Positions 9,569 to 19,148 of a stretch of DNA of 64,000 nt are shown piece by piece. The notes beneath the pieces are model-generated. The model was not told the DNA's origin. It was given only the letters and a program-made list of their open reading frames with translations, and did no database searches. Numbering within the stretch: the first letter of the stretch is position 1; each line of letters starts with the position of its first letter. Source of the DNA: Bacteroidota bacterium (GTDB lineage Bacteria > Bacteroidota > Bacteroidia > Bacteroidales > UBA10428); NCBI GenBank assembly GCA_023442525.1, contig JAEZZA010000029.1, positions 62,001 through 126,000 of the forward strand. The letters run 5' to 3'. Made by a program: the position numbers and the translations under genes.

Positions 9569-9726
9569 TTTCCGTAGACCAGAAGACACAGGAACGAGGA
9601 AGAGAGGGAGTGCCTGCACAATGGATTATCTTACAAAATGACCAGGAGACCAGAAGACTTAGATGACTTAAGCTTCCCTGTAAACTATCAAAGAACCTGT
9701 GTGTTTTATTATTACAACGATTTACC

Positions 9727-10086
9727 ATGTATAACTCGTTAAAAAAAATTGCCAGGGAAAAGGGAAGAGAGGGTTTGCTGCCTCAGAATCTGCCTGATAA
9801 TATTTTAGTGAGGTTGTTGGATATCTTTATTAAGATAACGAAGATAAATGCACATCATCCAGATTTTTTCGATGATCCGGATATTGTAAAGGAATTGAGC
9901 GACGAAATCAAATCGATAAGTTTACTTGTAAAGATGTTCACTGCAAATAACTCTCCCAGTAATGAAATATTCGATAAGGCATTTCGAAGCCTGAGATATT
10001 ATTATTGGGTTGAAAAATACCGGCGCGATAATAACGTGAAGATAGGCCTGCCAACTGTTCGTACAATTTTGGATCATCCGACATGA
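9727..10086 (+). CDS. Hypothetical protein, 119 residues
   Basis: Not recognised. The product is predicted mostly helical, with no signal peptide or membrane segment; a hydrophobic patch (ILVRLLDIFIKITKI, about residues 26-40) looks like an amphipathic helix. The basic and aromatic stretch RSLRYYYWVEKYRRDNN lies near residue 88. The reading starts at an ATG just after the repeat-rich gap and ends 49 bp before the next gene on the same strand, consistent with a two-gene unit. Coding status rests on length, residue composition and context only. Confidence 0.5.
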   Translation: MYNSLKKIAREKGREGLLPQNLPDNILVRLLDIFIKITKINAHHPDFFDDPDIVKELSDEIKSISLLVKMFTANNSPSNEIFDKAFRSLRYYYWVEKYRRDNNVKIGLPTVRTILDHPT

Positions 10087-10135
10087 TATTATCAGGTAAA
10101 AAAATATTAACTTGTTAAAAATCAACCAAACCCCG

Positions 10136-10780
10136 ATGAAAAAACTGCTTGCTTTTGGCGGGATGTTTTTTGTTTTCGGAATCCTGGCCACAGGCCAGGA
10201 CGGACTGAATTACACGGTGCGTTTCAAGCCTTTGCCTATTCTGGATGAGCAAAACAAGAGTGTTCTGATCAAAGTGCCTAAAAGCAAGTCCTTATTAATA
10301 TACTCTTACAACATTAAATGCGACTGTTTCTATGCCAGGTATGGTGATATTTCAGGAGTCGTATCGCCCAGGTCATGGTTGGTAGACGTGTATTACAAAC
10401 CAGTAAAAAAGAACTTCCGGTACGAGTTCAGCGACAGTTTGAGAAGGTTGTTGACCGAATACAGGCTGGCAAATGACCGGGAACCCGATGAAGTGTTTAC
10501 CCTGATAAGGAGCGGCAGTGAAAATCAGGCCGACCTGGAAGAAACATTGGAGATTATCAACAAATGGGGATATACCAATGGTAAGAGGATTGCAGAAGGC
10601 AAGATATGGCCCGGAATGAGCGTGGAAATGGCACTCGAAAGCTGGGGGATTCCATACAGGGTTCATGTAACCCGAGGAGGCGGGGGCATCCGCGAGCAAT
10701 GGATTTATTCCGACGCATACCTGTACTTCGAAAACGGGACACTCGCTGAAATTCTTAAGCTCAATAAGGCTGACGACTAA
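10136..10780 (+). CDS. Secreted protein with a BamE/SmpA-like C-terminal region
   Basis: 214 residues beginning with a clear signal peptide (MKKLLAFGGMFFVFGILATGQ). The middle part, rich in Tyr, Lys and Asp, is unrecognised. The C-terminal 60 residues read IWPGMSVEMALESWGIPYRV and then a QWIY...YLYFENGTL pattern, which resembles the SmpA/BamE-type fold (G-M-S...A...WG-P...W-Y...F-NG-L). That resemblance is my inference from pattern alone. ATG 10136 is chosen over 10112 because it directly opens the signal peptide. It follows the hypothetical gene at 9727 closely. Confidence 0.7.
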   Translation: MKKLLAFGGMFFVFGILATGQDGLNYTVRFKPLPILDEQNKSVLIKVPKSKSLLIYSYNIKCDCFYARYGDISGVVSPRSWLVDVYYKPVKKNFRYEFSDSLRRLLTEYRLANDREPDEVFTLIRSGSENQADLEETLEIINKWGYTNGKRIAEGKIWPGMSVEMALESWGIPYRVHVTRGGGGIREQWIYSDAYLYFENGTLAEILKLNKADD

Positions 10781-10835
10781 TCGAACCAGTTACAAGGAAT
10801 ATTGTTAGTAATAAACAACTATAAATCTATAAATT

Positions 10836-11264
10836 ATGGGTAAGAATACTGCATCGGCCTTTTGGAAAGGCGATCTTAAAAATGGTAATGGAAAGTTAAA
10901 ATTAACTACAGTTCAACTGGAAGCTGATTACACTTTTGCATCAAGGTTTGAAAACGGAAAAGGAACCAATCCTGAAGAACTGGTTGCTGCGGCTCATGCA
11001 GCATGCTTTTCAATGGCCTTTGCCAATATAATGGCCGGAAAAGGGTATGAGCCATTGGAAGTAGCAACAACTGCAGTAGCCTCTCTTACCAATCCCGGCG
11101 ACGGATTTAGAATAACCGATATAGCACTCACCTCCGAAGCCCGTGTTAACGGTATTGATGAAAGCACATTTCAAAATCTGGCAAGTGAAGCCAAAGCCGG
11201 ATGTCCCATCTCCAAAACCCTTACTTCTGTAAATATCACACTGAATGCGAAATTGGTGAAATAG
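10836..11264 (+). CDS. osmC: OsmC-family peroxiredoxin
   Basis: Thiol-dependent reductase of organic hydroperoxides, cytoplasmic, 142 residues (normal for OsmC). Both redox cysteines are visible: one in AAHAACFSMAF (about residue 55) and one in AKAGCPISKTL (about residue 125). The conserved NPEELVAAAHA Glu/His patch precedes the first. The gene stands alone with 55 bp upstream of it, and its end faces the convergent haem-protein pair after 23 bp. Confidence 0.92.
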   Translation: MGKNTASAFWKGDLKNGNGKLKLTTVQLEADYTFASRFENGKGTNPEELVAAAHAACFSMAFANIMAGKGYEPLEVATTAVASLTNPGDGFRITDIALTSEARVNGIDESTFQNLASEAKAGCPISKTLTSVNITLNAKLVK

Positions 11265-11287
11265 TACAGTAGTCACTCACAGATTGG

Positions 11288-11746
11288 TTATTCCAATAAT
11301 TTTTCAGTAGCCTCGTTGGTCCAGTCGGTGAGGATTTTAACTTTATTCTCATCCAGAATTGCGTCACGGTGTATTACCAGGTACGATTTGAGTGGCATTT
11401 CGCCTGCTTTTACCTCATCGCTGATTTCTTCGAGCATGCCAATCTTTTCTCTCTTACTGTAATTTTCCCATTCCGAAAAATTCATATGTTCCCTGCCCTC
11501 TTTAATGTGTCCGGCAAGAAACAGAGAAGCAGGGGCTACCCGGGCATACCAGGGAAAGTGAGTCTGATTGGAATGGCAGTCGAAACAAGATGTCCGCAAT
11601 ATTGTAAGTACGTTTTCATCTGCCAGACCGCTGTTGGCCAGGGCATGATCGTCCTCCGGAATATTTTCAGGCATTCCCGAAGGCATGAACTGTATGGCAA
11701 TTAGTAATACCAGTACAGCCACCAGTAATATTTTGATTGCTTTCAT
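11288..11746 (-). CDS. Haem-binding domain protein with one CxxCH
   Basis: Small exported protein of 152 residues with an N-terminal hydrophobic anchor (about residues 4-20) and one c-type haem site C54-FDC-H58. The following SNQTHFPWYARVAPASLFLAGHI and the NFSEW motif are the signature of the Haem_bd family of Bacteroidota. Lies 18 bp downstream of a second CxxCH protein, so the two are probably one operon for periplasmic electron transfer. The redox partner is not visible here. Confidence 0.88.
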   Translation of the reverse strand: MKAIKILLVAVLVLLIAIQFMPSGMPENIPEDDHALANSGLADENVLTILRTSCFDCHSNQTHFPWYARVAPASLFLAGHIKEGREHMNFSEWENYSKREKIGMLEEISDEVKAGEMPLKSYLVIHRDAILDENKVKILTDWTNEATEKLLE

Positions 11747-11764
11747 TGAAATATGATTTGGGAT

Positions 11765-12169
11765 TTATTTCAGCAAACTGTCGGCCTTGGCTGTGGCCCA
11801 TGAAATCAGCAGATCCCTTTCGGCAGTCAGAAGTTTGATTTCGGGATATTTTTCAACCACATCTTCAGGAGGCATGGTACCATCTTCGAGAACACCGATT
11901 ATATTATCGAAAGTGGCAACCATCTTACCTTTTGCAAGAGCTGGCAGTTCATCCCACATAAGCGCATCTTTGGCATCCTGCGACTGGCCTTTATCACTAT
12001 GGCAGCCATAGCATTTCTGATCGATTACCTTCTTAACTGCTGCAGGGTATACTATTTCGCCGGCATGAGTTGCCAGCTGTTCAGAACTGAAAATTCCCGA
12101 ACCCTGGATGATAACTGCACCGGCCAGAATCAGCACGGCCAGCAATGGAATAAGGATTGATATTTTCAT
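11765..12169 (-). CDS. Haem-binding cytochrome c-like protein
   Basis: 134 residues with an N-terminal membrane anchor (about residues 5-22) and a single haem-attachment site C53-YGC-H57. The second half carries an EDGTMPPEDVVEKYP stretch, whose Met could be the sixth haem ligand (inference), and ends with a helix LLISWATAKADSLLK. It is the first gene of a two-gene unit with the haem protein at 11288. Typical of small cytochromes next to Haem_bd proteins in Bacteroidota. Confidence 0.85.
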   Translation of the reverse strand: MKISILIPLLAVLILAGAVIIQGSGIFSSEQLATHAGEIVYPAAVKKVIDQKCYGCHSDKGQSQDAKDALMWDELPALAKGKMVATFDNIIGVLEDGTMPPEDVVEKYPEIKLLTAERDLLISWATAKADSLLK

Positions 12170-12264
12170 AGAATTTAGGATTTACAGTAAAGTTAGTTCA
12201 ATCGATTTGGATAAACACGGTTATCGTCTAATTAAGAAGATTTTAACATAGAATCGGCTGAACC

Positions 12265-13803
12265 TTAACCCGCCCAGTTATCCCGGTCAAGGCTACGGTA
12301 ATTAATGGCTTCGGCCAGATGATGGGGTTCGATATTTTTGCAACCGTCGAGGTCAGCAATAGTTCGCGATACTTTTAATATCCGGTCATAAGCTCTTGCT
12401 GAAAGCCCGAGCTTTTCCATGGCGTTTTTCAAAAGCAGGCCACCTTCTTCGCTTATCCGGCAGTGTTCACGCATTAAGGCAGGATTTAGTTGTGCGTTAC
12501 AGTGAATTCCTTCAAAACCGTTATACCGTTCGAGTTGGATTTTGCGTGCCTTAATAACCCTGAACCTGACATCCTCGCTTGATTCGGAAGGTCGCAGTTC
12601 GGACAGTTTATCAAAAGGTACCGGAACCACTTCTATATGAATATCGATCCGGTCGAGTAACGGTCCCGAAATTTTGTTCAGGTATTTCTGAACCACAAGC
12701 GGTGAACAAACACAGTCTTTCTCGGGATGATTGTAATAACCGCACGGGCAAGGATTCATCGAGGCAACCAACATAAACGAGGCCGGATACTCCACGCTGA
12801 ATTTTGAACGAGAGATGGTGATACACCGGTCTTCGAGAGGTTGTCGCATTACCTCAAGAACCGTACGTTTGAATTCAGGAAGTTCATCCAGGAACAGAAC
12901 ACCGTTATGCGAAAGGGATATTTCACCGGGTTGCGGATACGCCCCCCCGCCAACAAGGGCGACGTCAGAAATGGTGTGATGGGGACTACGGAACGGTCGG
13001 CAAGTCATCAGCGATGCGTCCTTACCCATCTTTCCGGCAACAGAATGGATTTTAGTTGTTTCAAGAGCCTCGTTTAACGAGAGCGGAGGAAGTATTGTCG
13101 GAATTCTTTTGGCGAGCATGGTCTTTCCCGATCCGGGCGGACCAATCATAAGCAGATTATGGGATCCGGCGGCTGCTATTTCGAGGGCACGTTTGACGTT
13201 CTCCTGGCCTTTGACATCAAAAAAGTCTTCTTCGTAGTTACTGACATTATTAATGAACTCATTTCGTGTATCAACAATGGTAGGTTCGATGGGAAGCTGT
13301 CCGGTTAAGAATTCAATTGCCTGGCTTAACGTTTCAACCGCAATGACGTCCAGATTGTTTACTACTGCTGCTTCACGGGCATTTTGTTGTGGCACTATAA
13401 ATCCCTTGAATCCCTGCTTACGGGCTTCAATGGCTATAGGCAAAACTCCTTTAATGGGTTTGATGCCTCCGTCGAGAGATAGTTCGCCCATAATAAGGTA
13501 CTTGTCGATATCGGGACAGGTAATTTGTTCGCTTGCCGTAAGAATAGCCAGTGCCAGCGGCAGATCGTAGGAAGAGCCTTCCTTTTTCAGATCGGCAGGA
13601 GCCATGTTCACTATAATCCTCCTTCCCGGCATCCGGAATTCATTTGACTTCAGGGCAGATTCAATACGAAACTGGCTCTCTTTAACGGCATTGTCGGGCA
13701 ACCCGACCATATAAAAACTTGCCCCCTGGATGATGTTAACCTCTAAGGTGATAATAGCGGCATTAATGCCAAATACCGCCCCGCCATAAGATTTAACGAG
13801 CAT
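12265..13803 (-). CDS. comM: YifB/ComM-family magnesium-chelatase-like AAA+ ATPase
   Basis: AAA+ helicase of 512 residues; ComM in other bacteria promotes branch migration during natural transformation. The N-terminal ChlI-like domain (SFYMVGLPDNAVKESQFRI, VNMAPADLKKEGSSYDLPLA) precedes the AAA+ core with Walker A GPPGSGKTMLAKR (about residue 220) and Walker B-type GVLFLDELPEF. A zinc-like insert with four cysteines (NPCPCGYYNHPEKDCVCS) and the C-terminal Mg_chelatase_C domain (ARAYDRILKVSRTIADL) complete it. Length and order are normal. Transcribed alone. Confidence 0.95.
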   Translation of the reverse strand: MLVKSYGGAVFGINAAIITLEVNIIQGASFYMVGLPDNAVKESQFRIESALKSNEFRMPGRRIIVNMAPADLKKEGSSYDLPLALAILTASEQITCPDIDKYLIMGELSLDGGIKPIKGVLPIAIEARKQGFKGFIVPQQNAREAAVVNNLDVIAVETLSQAIEFLTGQLPIEPTIVDTRNEFINNVSNYEEDFFDVKGQENVKRALEIAAAGSHNLLMIGPPGSGKTMLAKRIPTILPPLSLNEALETTKIHSVAGKMGKDASLMTCRPFRSPHHTISDVALVGGGAYPQPGEISLSHNGVLFLDELPEFKRTVLEVMRQPLEDRCITISRSKFSVEYPASFMLVASMNPCPCGYYNHPEKDCVCSPLVVQKYLNKISGPLLDRIDIHIEVVPVPFDKLSELRPSESSEDVRFRVIKARKIQLERYNGFEGIHCNAQLNPALMREHCRISEEGGLLLKNAMEKLGLSARAYDRILKVSRTIADLDGCKNIEPHHLAEAINYRSLDRDNWAG

Positions 13804-14007
13804 ATTGGGTGTATGATAAGGGTTTCTGTCAGATCAAAATCGTCAGGTAAGTTACATTTTTTCTTACAATTAATCAAACCGGGTAGGTTTGGGAATTATG
13901 ACCGCCACGGATTGGCACCTGAAACGCGCGAAGCGCATGAAACGGCGCATGCCATGAAACGGGCTTTGCCTATGAAACAAAAGAAAAAGTTAACTGACTT
14001 CTGGAAT

Positions 14008-15447
14008 CTACTTCCTTTTTTTTCTTTCCTGCTCCTTCATTATCCAGAAACATCCGGGGAACGACAGGCTGGTGCGTGAACGGTCACATCCCAGTAACAG
14101 GTTCAAACCCATCCGTATATTGATGTTACGTGCACTCAGAGGGAGTATGAATCCGAAGATATTATCCGATACGGCATAGATCTGTACACGCTTTTTACCA
14201 TAGCGGAAACCTGCTCCCAGGTTGAAGGGAGTTCCATTCATGTACGACCAGCTGAGGGTTGGCTGAAAAGTCTTTTCCGGATTTGTCAATATAGAAACAG
14301 TAATACCCGTTTGCAGTTTCCCGGGCAGTAACCTGTTGTACCACAAAAAATTCAATTGGTAACGGCTGTTTAACCTGCGCGCAGCACCAAGATACATTCG
14401 CGGATCGAGAAAATAAACATAAGGATCTGCAGAAATGGCCTCTGTCATGTTCAGGTTCCAGTCATCGAACAAACTCCAGAGGTAAGCATCGGTAACCTGG
14501 CCTCCGCGTCCAAACGGACCGGTATAGGTTTCGTTTCCTTCGATAGTATAATTGCTCAGATTATCGCGATACCAGATAAACCCGATATCGAGCAGGCTTC
14601 CCGAGAATGTCCACAAGTCACTGTAACGGTAAATGAATCCCACATCGAATGCCAGTCCCGGATTGTTCCGGTTTAACATCCGGTTAAGCCAGGAGTCTTC
14701 GTATACTTCATCGAACCGGTAAATACCTGGAGCACGTTCAACCAGCGCGTAGGGCATTGAGCTGTTAAAACCCCCGTCGAGGTCAAAGCGGATATTCTGG
14801 GTTCCTTGTTCCACGAATACTCCGAAAGAACTGTTGCCGGTATTGAAATTAAACTTGCCGAATAGAAGTTTGGCTTTGAATCCAAGAGTCAGATCGGCCG
14901 AATACTCTTTTGATATTCCGAAAGCATATTCCCTTAAATGGTTTAGAACAGCCCTTGTGCCCTTTAAACCGATGATTTCGCCTTCAAAAGCGGCACTTCC
15001 GTTATAAACGAAATCAACCAGATCGGGACTGTACCCGATCATGCTGTTATTTTTTTCGGTGATGGTGAAGCTGTAATAATACTCATCCCTTTTAATACCT
15101 GCAGCAAGTAAAACCGAATGAATCTCGCTTACGAAATAACGCCGGGCCGGAAATGCAGCGATCGGTAAATCGGGCTTTCGCCGGATCGATCCATCGGTAT
15201 ACAGGGTAACAGCCCTGCTTGCAGGGAAACCGCTGTTAGCGATATTAAAATGGAATGACGATATCAGAGGTAAACCGATGAATGTACCGCATTCAATCTG
15301 GACTGCAGGATTCAGATAATTCGCCTCGGGAAGCGAATGCATGAAAAACATCGTATTATTTTGCTGGGCCTTAACCGGTAGAATTAATGAAAATAATACC
15401 ATAAAGGCAGTACACTTGCCTGTTAATCGGGCTCCCGTCATAAGCAT
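14008..15447 (-). CDS. DUF5723-type secreted/outer-membrane protein
   Basis: 479 residues with a signal peptide (about residues 12-27, AFMVLFSLILPVKAQ). The mature part begins with NNTMFFMHSLPEANYLNPA, the hallmark opening of Bacteroidota DUF5723 proteins, and continues as alternating beta strands with many aromatics, which suggests an outer-membrane barrel. Function unknown. It begins 9 bp after the gmhA stop and is the last gene of an rmuC-gmhA-DUF5723 row. ATG 15447 and ATG 15441 are equally possible starts. The 204 bp beyond its 3' end (13804-14007) hold no feature I can support. Confidence 0.78.
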   Translation of the reverse strand: MLMTGARLTGKCTAFMVLFSLILPVKAQQNNTMFFMHSLPEANYLNPAVQIECGTFIGLPLISSFHFNIANSGFPASRAVTLYTDGSIRRKPDLPIAAFPARRYFVSEIHSVLLAAGIKRDEYYYSFTITEKNNSMIGYSPDLVDFVYNGSAAFEGEIIGLKGTRAVLNHLREYAFGISKEYSADLTLGFKAKLLFGKFNFNTGNSSFGVFVEQGTQNIRFDLDGGFNSSMPYALVERAPGIYRFDEVYEDSWLNRMLNRNNPGLAFDVGFIYRYSDLWTFSGSLLDIGFIWYRDNLSNYTIEGNETYTGPFGRGGQVTDAYLWSLFDDWNLNMTEAISADPYVYFLDPRMYLGAARRLNSRYQLNFLWYNRLLPGKLQTGITVSILTNPEKTFQPTLSWSYMNGTPFNLGAGFRYGKKRVQIYAVSDNIFGFILPLSARNINIRMGLNLLLGCDRSRTSLSFPGCFWIMKEQERKKRK

Positions 15448-15456
15448 TAAAAAATG

Positions 15457-16023
15457 CTAAATATTCGATTCAATGTAATGGATCAGCGCGTGAATGATCT
15501 TAATATGTATTTCCTGTGTGCGGTCGGACCAGTCAGTATGAGGAGCTCTTAACTCTATATCGCAGAGTGGAGCCAGACGACCACCTTCTTTCCCGGTAAG
15601 TCCCACAATTCTCATTCCCTTCTCTTTTGCCGCGACAGCCGCGTTAATCACGTTTGTACTGTTGCCGCTTGTACTAATGGCCAGCAGTACGTCGCCATCG
15701 TGACCCAGGGCCTCCACGAACCTTGAAAATATATGGTCGAATCCGAAATCATTGCCTGCACAGGTGATATGAGATGCATCGCTTGCAGAAATAGCCGCCA
15801 GTGCTTTACGCCTTTGACGGTATTGACCCGAAAGCTCTTCGGCAAAATGCATGGCATCACTCATCGAACCGCCATTACCGCACGAAATAATCTTATGTCC
15901 GCCCTTTAGAGCATCAACCATCAATTTACCTGCCTGTTCAATTTTTTCGAAGTTTGAATCATCCGACAGGTACACATCTAAGACCTGGCGGGCTTCGAGA
16001 AACTCTTTTTTGATGATGCTCAT
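15457..16023 (-). CDS. gmhA: Phosphoheptose isomerase (sedoheptulose-7-phosphate isomerase), SIS domain
   Basis: Converts sedoheptulose 7-phosphate to heptose 7-phosphate for lipopolysaccharide core or S-layer glycan synthesis; 188 residues, cytoplasmic. The SIS fold shows IISCGNGGSMSDAMHFAEEL (phosphate-binding Ser/Asn and catalytic Glu), GDVLLAISTSGNSTNVINA and the C-terminal TDWSDRTQEIHIKIIHALIHYIE with the conserved Gln and His. Placed between rmuC (20 bp upstream) and a DUF5723 protein. Confidence 0.92.
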   Translation of the reverse strand: MSIIKKEFLEARQVLDVYLSDDSNFEKIEQAGKLMVDALKGGHKIISCGNGGSMSDAMHFAEELSGQYRQRRKALAAISASDASHITCAGNDFGFDHIFSRFVEALGHDGDVLLAISTSGNSTNVINAAVAAKEKGMRIVGLTGKEGGRLAPLCDIELRAPHTDWSDRTQEIHIKIIHALIHYIESNI

Positions 16024-16044
16024 ACCTTTACAAACACTAATGAT

Positions 16045-17412
16045 TTAAATAAGTTCTGATTCGTTCCCCACCTGTTCCTCCTCATCGCTCTCCATTTCCG
16101 CGAGAGGCAGGAACACCGAGGCTTCGGATTGAGGCAGCGACTCAACATCGCGCAGTTTTCGCTGGATAGCTTTGGTTCGTTTGCCAACCAGTTCATCAAG
16201 CTGGTTTGAAGCCGTATGTAGATTCTTTTGGGCTTTCTCAAGCATACCGCCGAACTTTTCGAATTCAGTTTTTATGGCTCCCAGAACCTTCCATACTTCA
16301 CTGCTTCGTTTCTGAATAGCCAGGGTTTTAAATCCCATCTGCAAACTGTTCAGAATTGCCGCGAGCGTGGCAGGTCCGGTTACAATGATTCGGCAGTCGC
16401 GCTGGAGTTGCTCAATGAGGTTGGTTCGCCGGATTACTTCGGCATAGAGGCCTTCAAACGGAAGGAACATAATACCGAATTCCGTGGTATTGGGAGGGTC
16501 AATGTATTTTTCATGGATGTCGTGTGCCATTTTACGGATGACGGCGTCGAGTTTCTTACTTGCAGTTTCAATCAGCTCGGAGTCACCCTGTTCGTAAGCA
16601 TCAACCAGCGAATGATAGGCATCCTGCGGGAATTTGGCATCAATTGGCAGATATACCACACCGTTATCCTCATCGCGACCCGGTAACCTGATGGCAAATT
16701 CAACAATATCGGTTGATCCGCATTTGGTTTTCACATTTGCCTCGTATTGTTCGGGAGCAAGAATCTGTTCAAGCAGCATTTCCAATCGTACCTCTCCAAG
16801 TCCGCCTCTCATCTTCACATTACTCAGCACCTTTTTAAGTCCCCCCACATCCTGAGCCAGGTTCTGCATTTCTCCGAGTCCCTTCTGCACACTTTCAAGC
16901 TGTTTGCTTACCAGCTCAAAAGACTGGCCGAGTCGTTCATTCAGGGTTTTCTGCAGTTTCTCATCCACCGTTTCACGCATCTGCTCAAGTTTTTTGGCAG
17001 TATCGGCAATAAGTTCGGTCTGCCGTGCTTCGAGTGCACTGAATTTCTCCTTCTGCAGGTTATTAAACGATTCAACATTCCGGTCGAATGAAGTCTGGAA
17101 ATCTTTCAGGCTGTTGCCGATACCCTCGCGGTTGGAGTCGTTGATCATTTTAAGTTGCTCGAGTTGTGACCGGGATATATTATTGAGAGTATCCAGAAAT
17201 GATTTCTGAAATGCCTGAAGGGTATTAGTCAATTCTTCACGATTCGATTTAACTTCATCTCTTACAGCATTTTCAATGCGTTCGAGATTTTTCTGGCCCT
17301 GCTCGATTCGTTCAATGATACCGCTTAGCTGATTCCGGGAGCCGTAAAAAAGCTGAATGATCAAAACGACTATAACCAGTATAAGTATGGCAATTATGAG
17401 GTAGAGTTCCAT
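16045..17412 (-). CDS. rmuC: DNA recombination protein RmuC
   Basis: 455 residues: an N-terminal membrane helix (about residues 2-24), a long coiled coil (about 30-170), and the RmuC nuclease-like domain with GGLGEVRLEMLLEQIL, VEFAIRLPGRD, LPIDAKFPQDAY and FLPFEGLYAEVIRR. The family limits inversions and repeat-mediated rearrangements in E. coli, which is interesting given the inverted repeats later in this window, but no direct link is shown. ATG 17412 is chosen; a TTG 12 bp upstream is in frame but less likely. First gene of the rmuC-gmhA row. Confidence 0.93.
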   Translation of the reverse strand: MELYLIIAILILVIVVLIIQLFYGSRNQLSGIIERIEQGQKNLERIENAVRDEVKSNREELTNTLQAFQKSFLDTLNNISRSQLEQLKMINDSNREGIGNSLKDFQTSFDRNVESFNNLQKEKFSALEARQTELIADTAKKLEQMRETVDEKLQKTLNERLGQSFELVSKQLESVQKGLGEMQNLAQDVGGLKKVLSNVKMRGGLGEVRLEMLLEQILAPEQYEANVKTKCGSTDIVEFAIRLPGRDEDNGVVYLPIDAKFPQDAYHSLVDAYEQGDSELIETASKKLDAVIRKMAHDIHEKYIDPPNTTEFGIMFLPFEGLYAEVIRRTNLIEQLQRDCRIIVTGPATLAAILNSLQMGFKTLAIQKRSSEVWKVLGAIKTEFEKFGGMLEKAQKNLHTASNQLDELVGKRTKAIQRKLRDVESLPQSEASVFLPLAEMESDEEEQVGNESELI

Positions 17413-17540
17413 TTTAGGGAGCAATTTTGACGCTGAACATGAAAAATAACAGCAATAATTAATCTGAATGATATAAATTTATATGTCGCTTTTTATAAGC
17501 TAAAGATAACAATTAACACTACACAATTATATAACAAATT

Positions 17541-18935
17541 ATGAAAGAAAAACCATCGCGTAGAAGATTCATCAGGCAACTCGGAGGCTCTTCGCTGTTG
17601 CTTGCGGCAACGCCGTTAACATCCATGGCGGCAGGGGAAGGAATGGAAAAAAGAATAATTCCTTACAGGAAACGGATTTCATCCAATGATAACCTGCAGA
17701 TAGCCACTATTGGTATGGGTATCATGGGTCACGCCGATACCGACAGCGCTATAAAAGTCCCCGGTGTTAAATTGATTGCGGCTTGCGATCTATATAATGG
17801 CCGGCTCGAAAGGGTAAAGGAAAAGTACGGCAAGGATGTGTTCACAACCCGTGATTACCGCGAACTGTTAAACAGGAAAGATATCGACGCGATAATAATT
17901 GCAACAAGCGACAACTGGCATGCCCGTATTACAATGGACGCCCTTGCAGCAGGGAAACCGGTTTACTGCGAAAAGCCAGTTGTACAGAAGCTCAGTGAAG
18001 GTCTACCGGTTATTGAAGCATGGAAAAAGGCAAAAAAACCGATGCAGGTTGGAAGCCAGCGCGTGAGCAGCATAGTTTGGGCCGAAGGCAAGAAAAAGTA
18101 TAAAGAAGGTGCCATAGGCAAGCTTAATTGCATTGAAGCATTTTACGACCGGCAGAGCGCACTGGGGGCATGGGAATATACCATGCCTACCGACGGCTCA
18201 GCACAGACTGTAGATTGGGATGCTTATATCAGGGGAGTGGAAAAAATACCCTGGGATCCGAAGAAATTCTTCTGGTGGAGAAACTATCGTGATTTTGGAA
18301 CCGGCGTGGCAGGCGATTTATTTGTTCATCTGCTGTCGGGAATTCACCTGATAACCGATTCACTGGGACCCGTTAAAATCTTTGCCAATGGTCAGCTCAA
18401 CTTTTGGAAAGACGGGCGGGATGTTCCCGATATTATGACCGCCATTATGGAATACCCCGAAACCAAAGAACATCCGGCATTCCAGGTTATGCTCAGGGTT
18501 AATTTTGTCAGCGGTCAGGGCGAAAAGGGAGTTACCCGCTTTATTGGAAGTGAAGGTGTGATGGATATGCTGGGTGACGGATTCAAACTTTCAAAAAGCA
18601 TGATGTCGAAGGCCCCGGGAATCGGAGGCTGGGATGCATTGCATACTTACCCGATGGCCATGCAGGAAGAACTCTTAAAGAAATACAATGAAAAGTGGTC
18701 GAAAGAAGACCAGAGAAGCCCTGAAGTTCCGGGTGTAACTTATGAAGCTCCTGAAGATTATGATGAACATTACGAGCATTTTGTCAACTTCTTCGAAGGA
18801 GTCAGGGATAATAAACCCGTAATCGAAGGCCCCGAATTTGCATTCCGGGCCGCAGCCCCCACACTGGCTTGCAACGACAGCTATTTCCAGAAAAAGATCA
18901 TCAACTGGGATCCGGTTAATATGAAGACCGTTTAA
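17541..18935 (+). CDS. Gfo/Idh/MocA-family oxidoreductase, Tat-exported
   Basis: 464 residues with a twin-arginine signal (PSRRRFIRQLGG, followed by LLLAATPLTSMA). The Rossmann motif IATIGMGIMGH lies at about residue 54, and VYCEKPVVQK supplies the EKP motif. Less similar to the other three Tat Gfo/Idh proteins of the window: it lacks their GQWQRS-WLGPAP patches and has VGSQRVSS and FFWWRNYRDFGTGVAGDLFVH instead. It is a single-gene unit closed by a strong terminator. Substrate unknown; likely a sugar or sugar acid bound with tightly held NAD(P). Confidence 0.87.
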   Translation: MKEKPSRRRFIRQLGGSSLLLAATPLTSMAAGEGMEKRIIPYRKRISSNDNLQIATIGMGIMGHADTDSAIKVPGVKLIAACDLYNGRLERVKEKYGKDVFTTRDYRELLNRKDIDAIIIATSDNWHARITMDALAAGKPVYCEKPVVQKLSEGLPVIEAWKKAKKPMQVGSQRVSSIVWAEGKKKYKEGAIGKLNCIEAFYDRQSALGAWEYTMPTDGSAQTVDWDAYIRGVEKIPWDPKKFFWWRNYRDFGTGVAGDLFVHLLSGIHLITDSLGPVKIFANGQLNFWKDGRDVPDIMTAIMEYPETKEHPAFQVMLRVNFVSGQGEKGVTRFIGSEGVMDMLGDGFKLSKSMMSKAPGIGGWDALHTYPMAMQEELLKKYNEKWSKEDQRSPEVPGVTYEAPEDYDEHYEHFVNFFEGVRDNKPVIEGPEFAFRAAAPTLACNDSYFQKKIINWDPVNMKTV

Positions 18936-18977
18936 AGCACTGATTACCGATCCTTCAGCTGGCTGACTAAAAATAAG

Positions 18978-19024
18978 AAACTCTGCGATAGTGATTATAC
19001 ATCACCAATCGCAGAGTTTTTTTT
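18978..19024 (+). terminator. Rho-independent terminator after the oxidoreductase
   Basis: Stem AAACTCTGCGAT / ATCGCAGAGTTT (12 bp) with a further inner stem GTGAT / ATCAC, followed by a run of nine or more T. It ends the 17541-18935 unit. The remaining ~120 bp up to 19149 are AT-rich and probably hold the promoter of the next gene, but no consensus box is clear. Confidence 0.93.
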
Positions 19025-19148
19025 TGGGGGGACACACTTCATTATTGTGAGAATACGAGCATGTTTCTTAATAATATTCCAAAAAAGAAACTTTCCCCAT
19101 TTAATATCGTATTGATTATCATTAAAAAAATTACATAAAACTACTATC

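Noticed and set aside
13813..14079. Plus-strand frame of 88 codons after comM
   Set aside because: Low-complexity product, overlaps the DUF5723 3' end, no family match.
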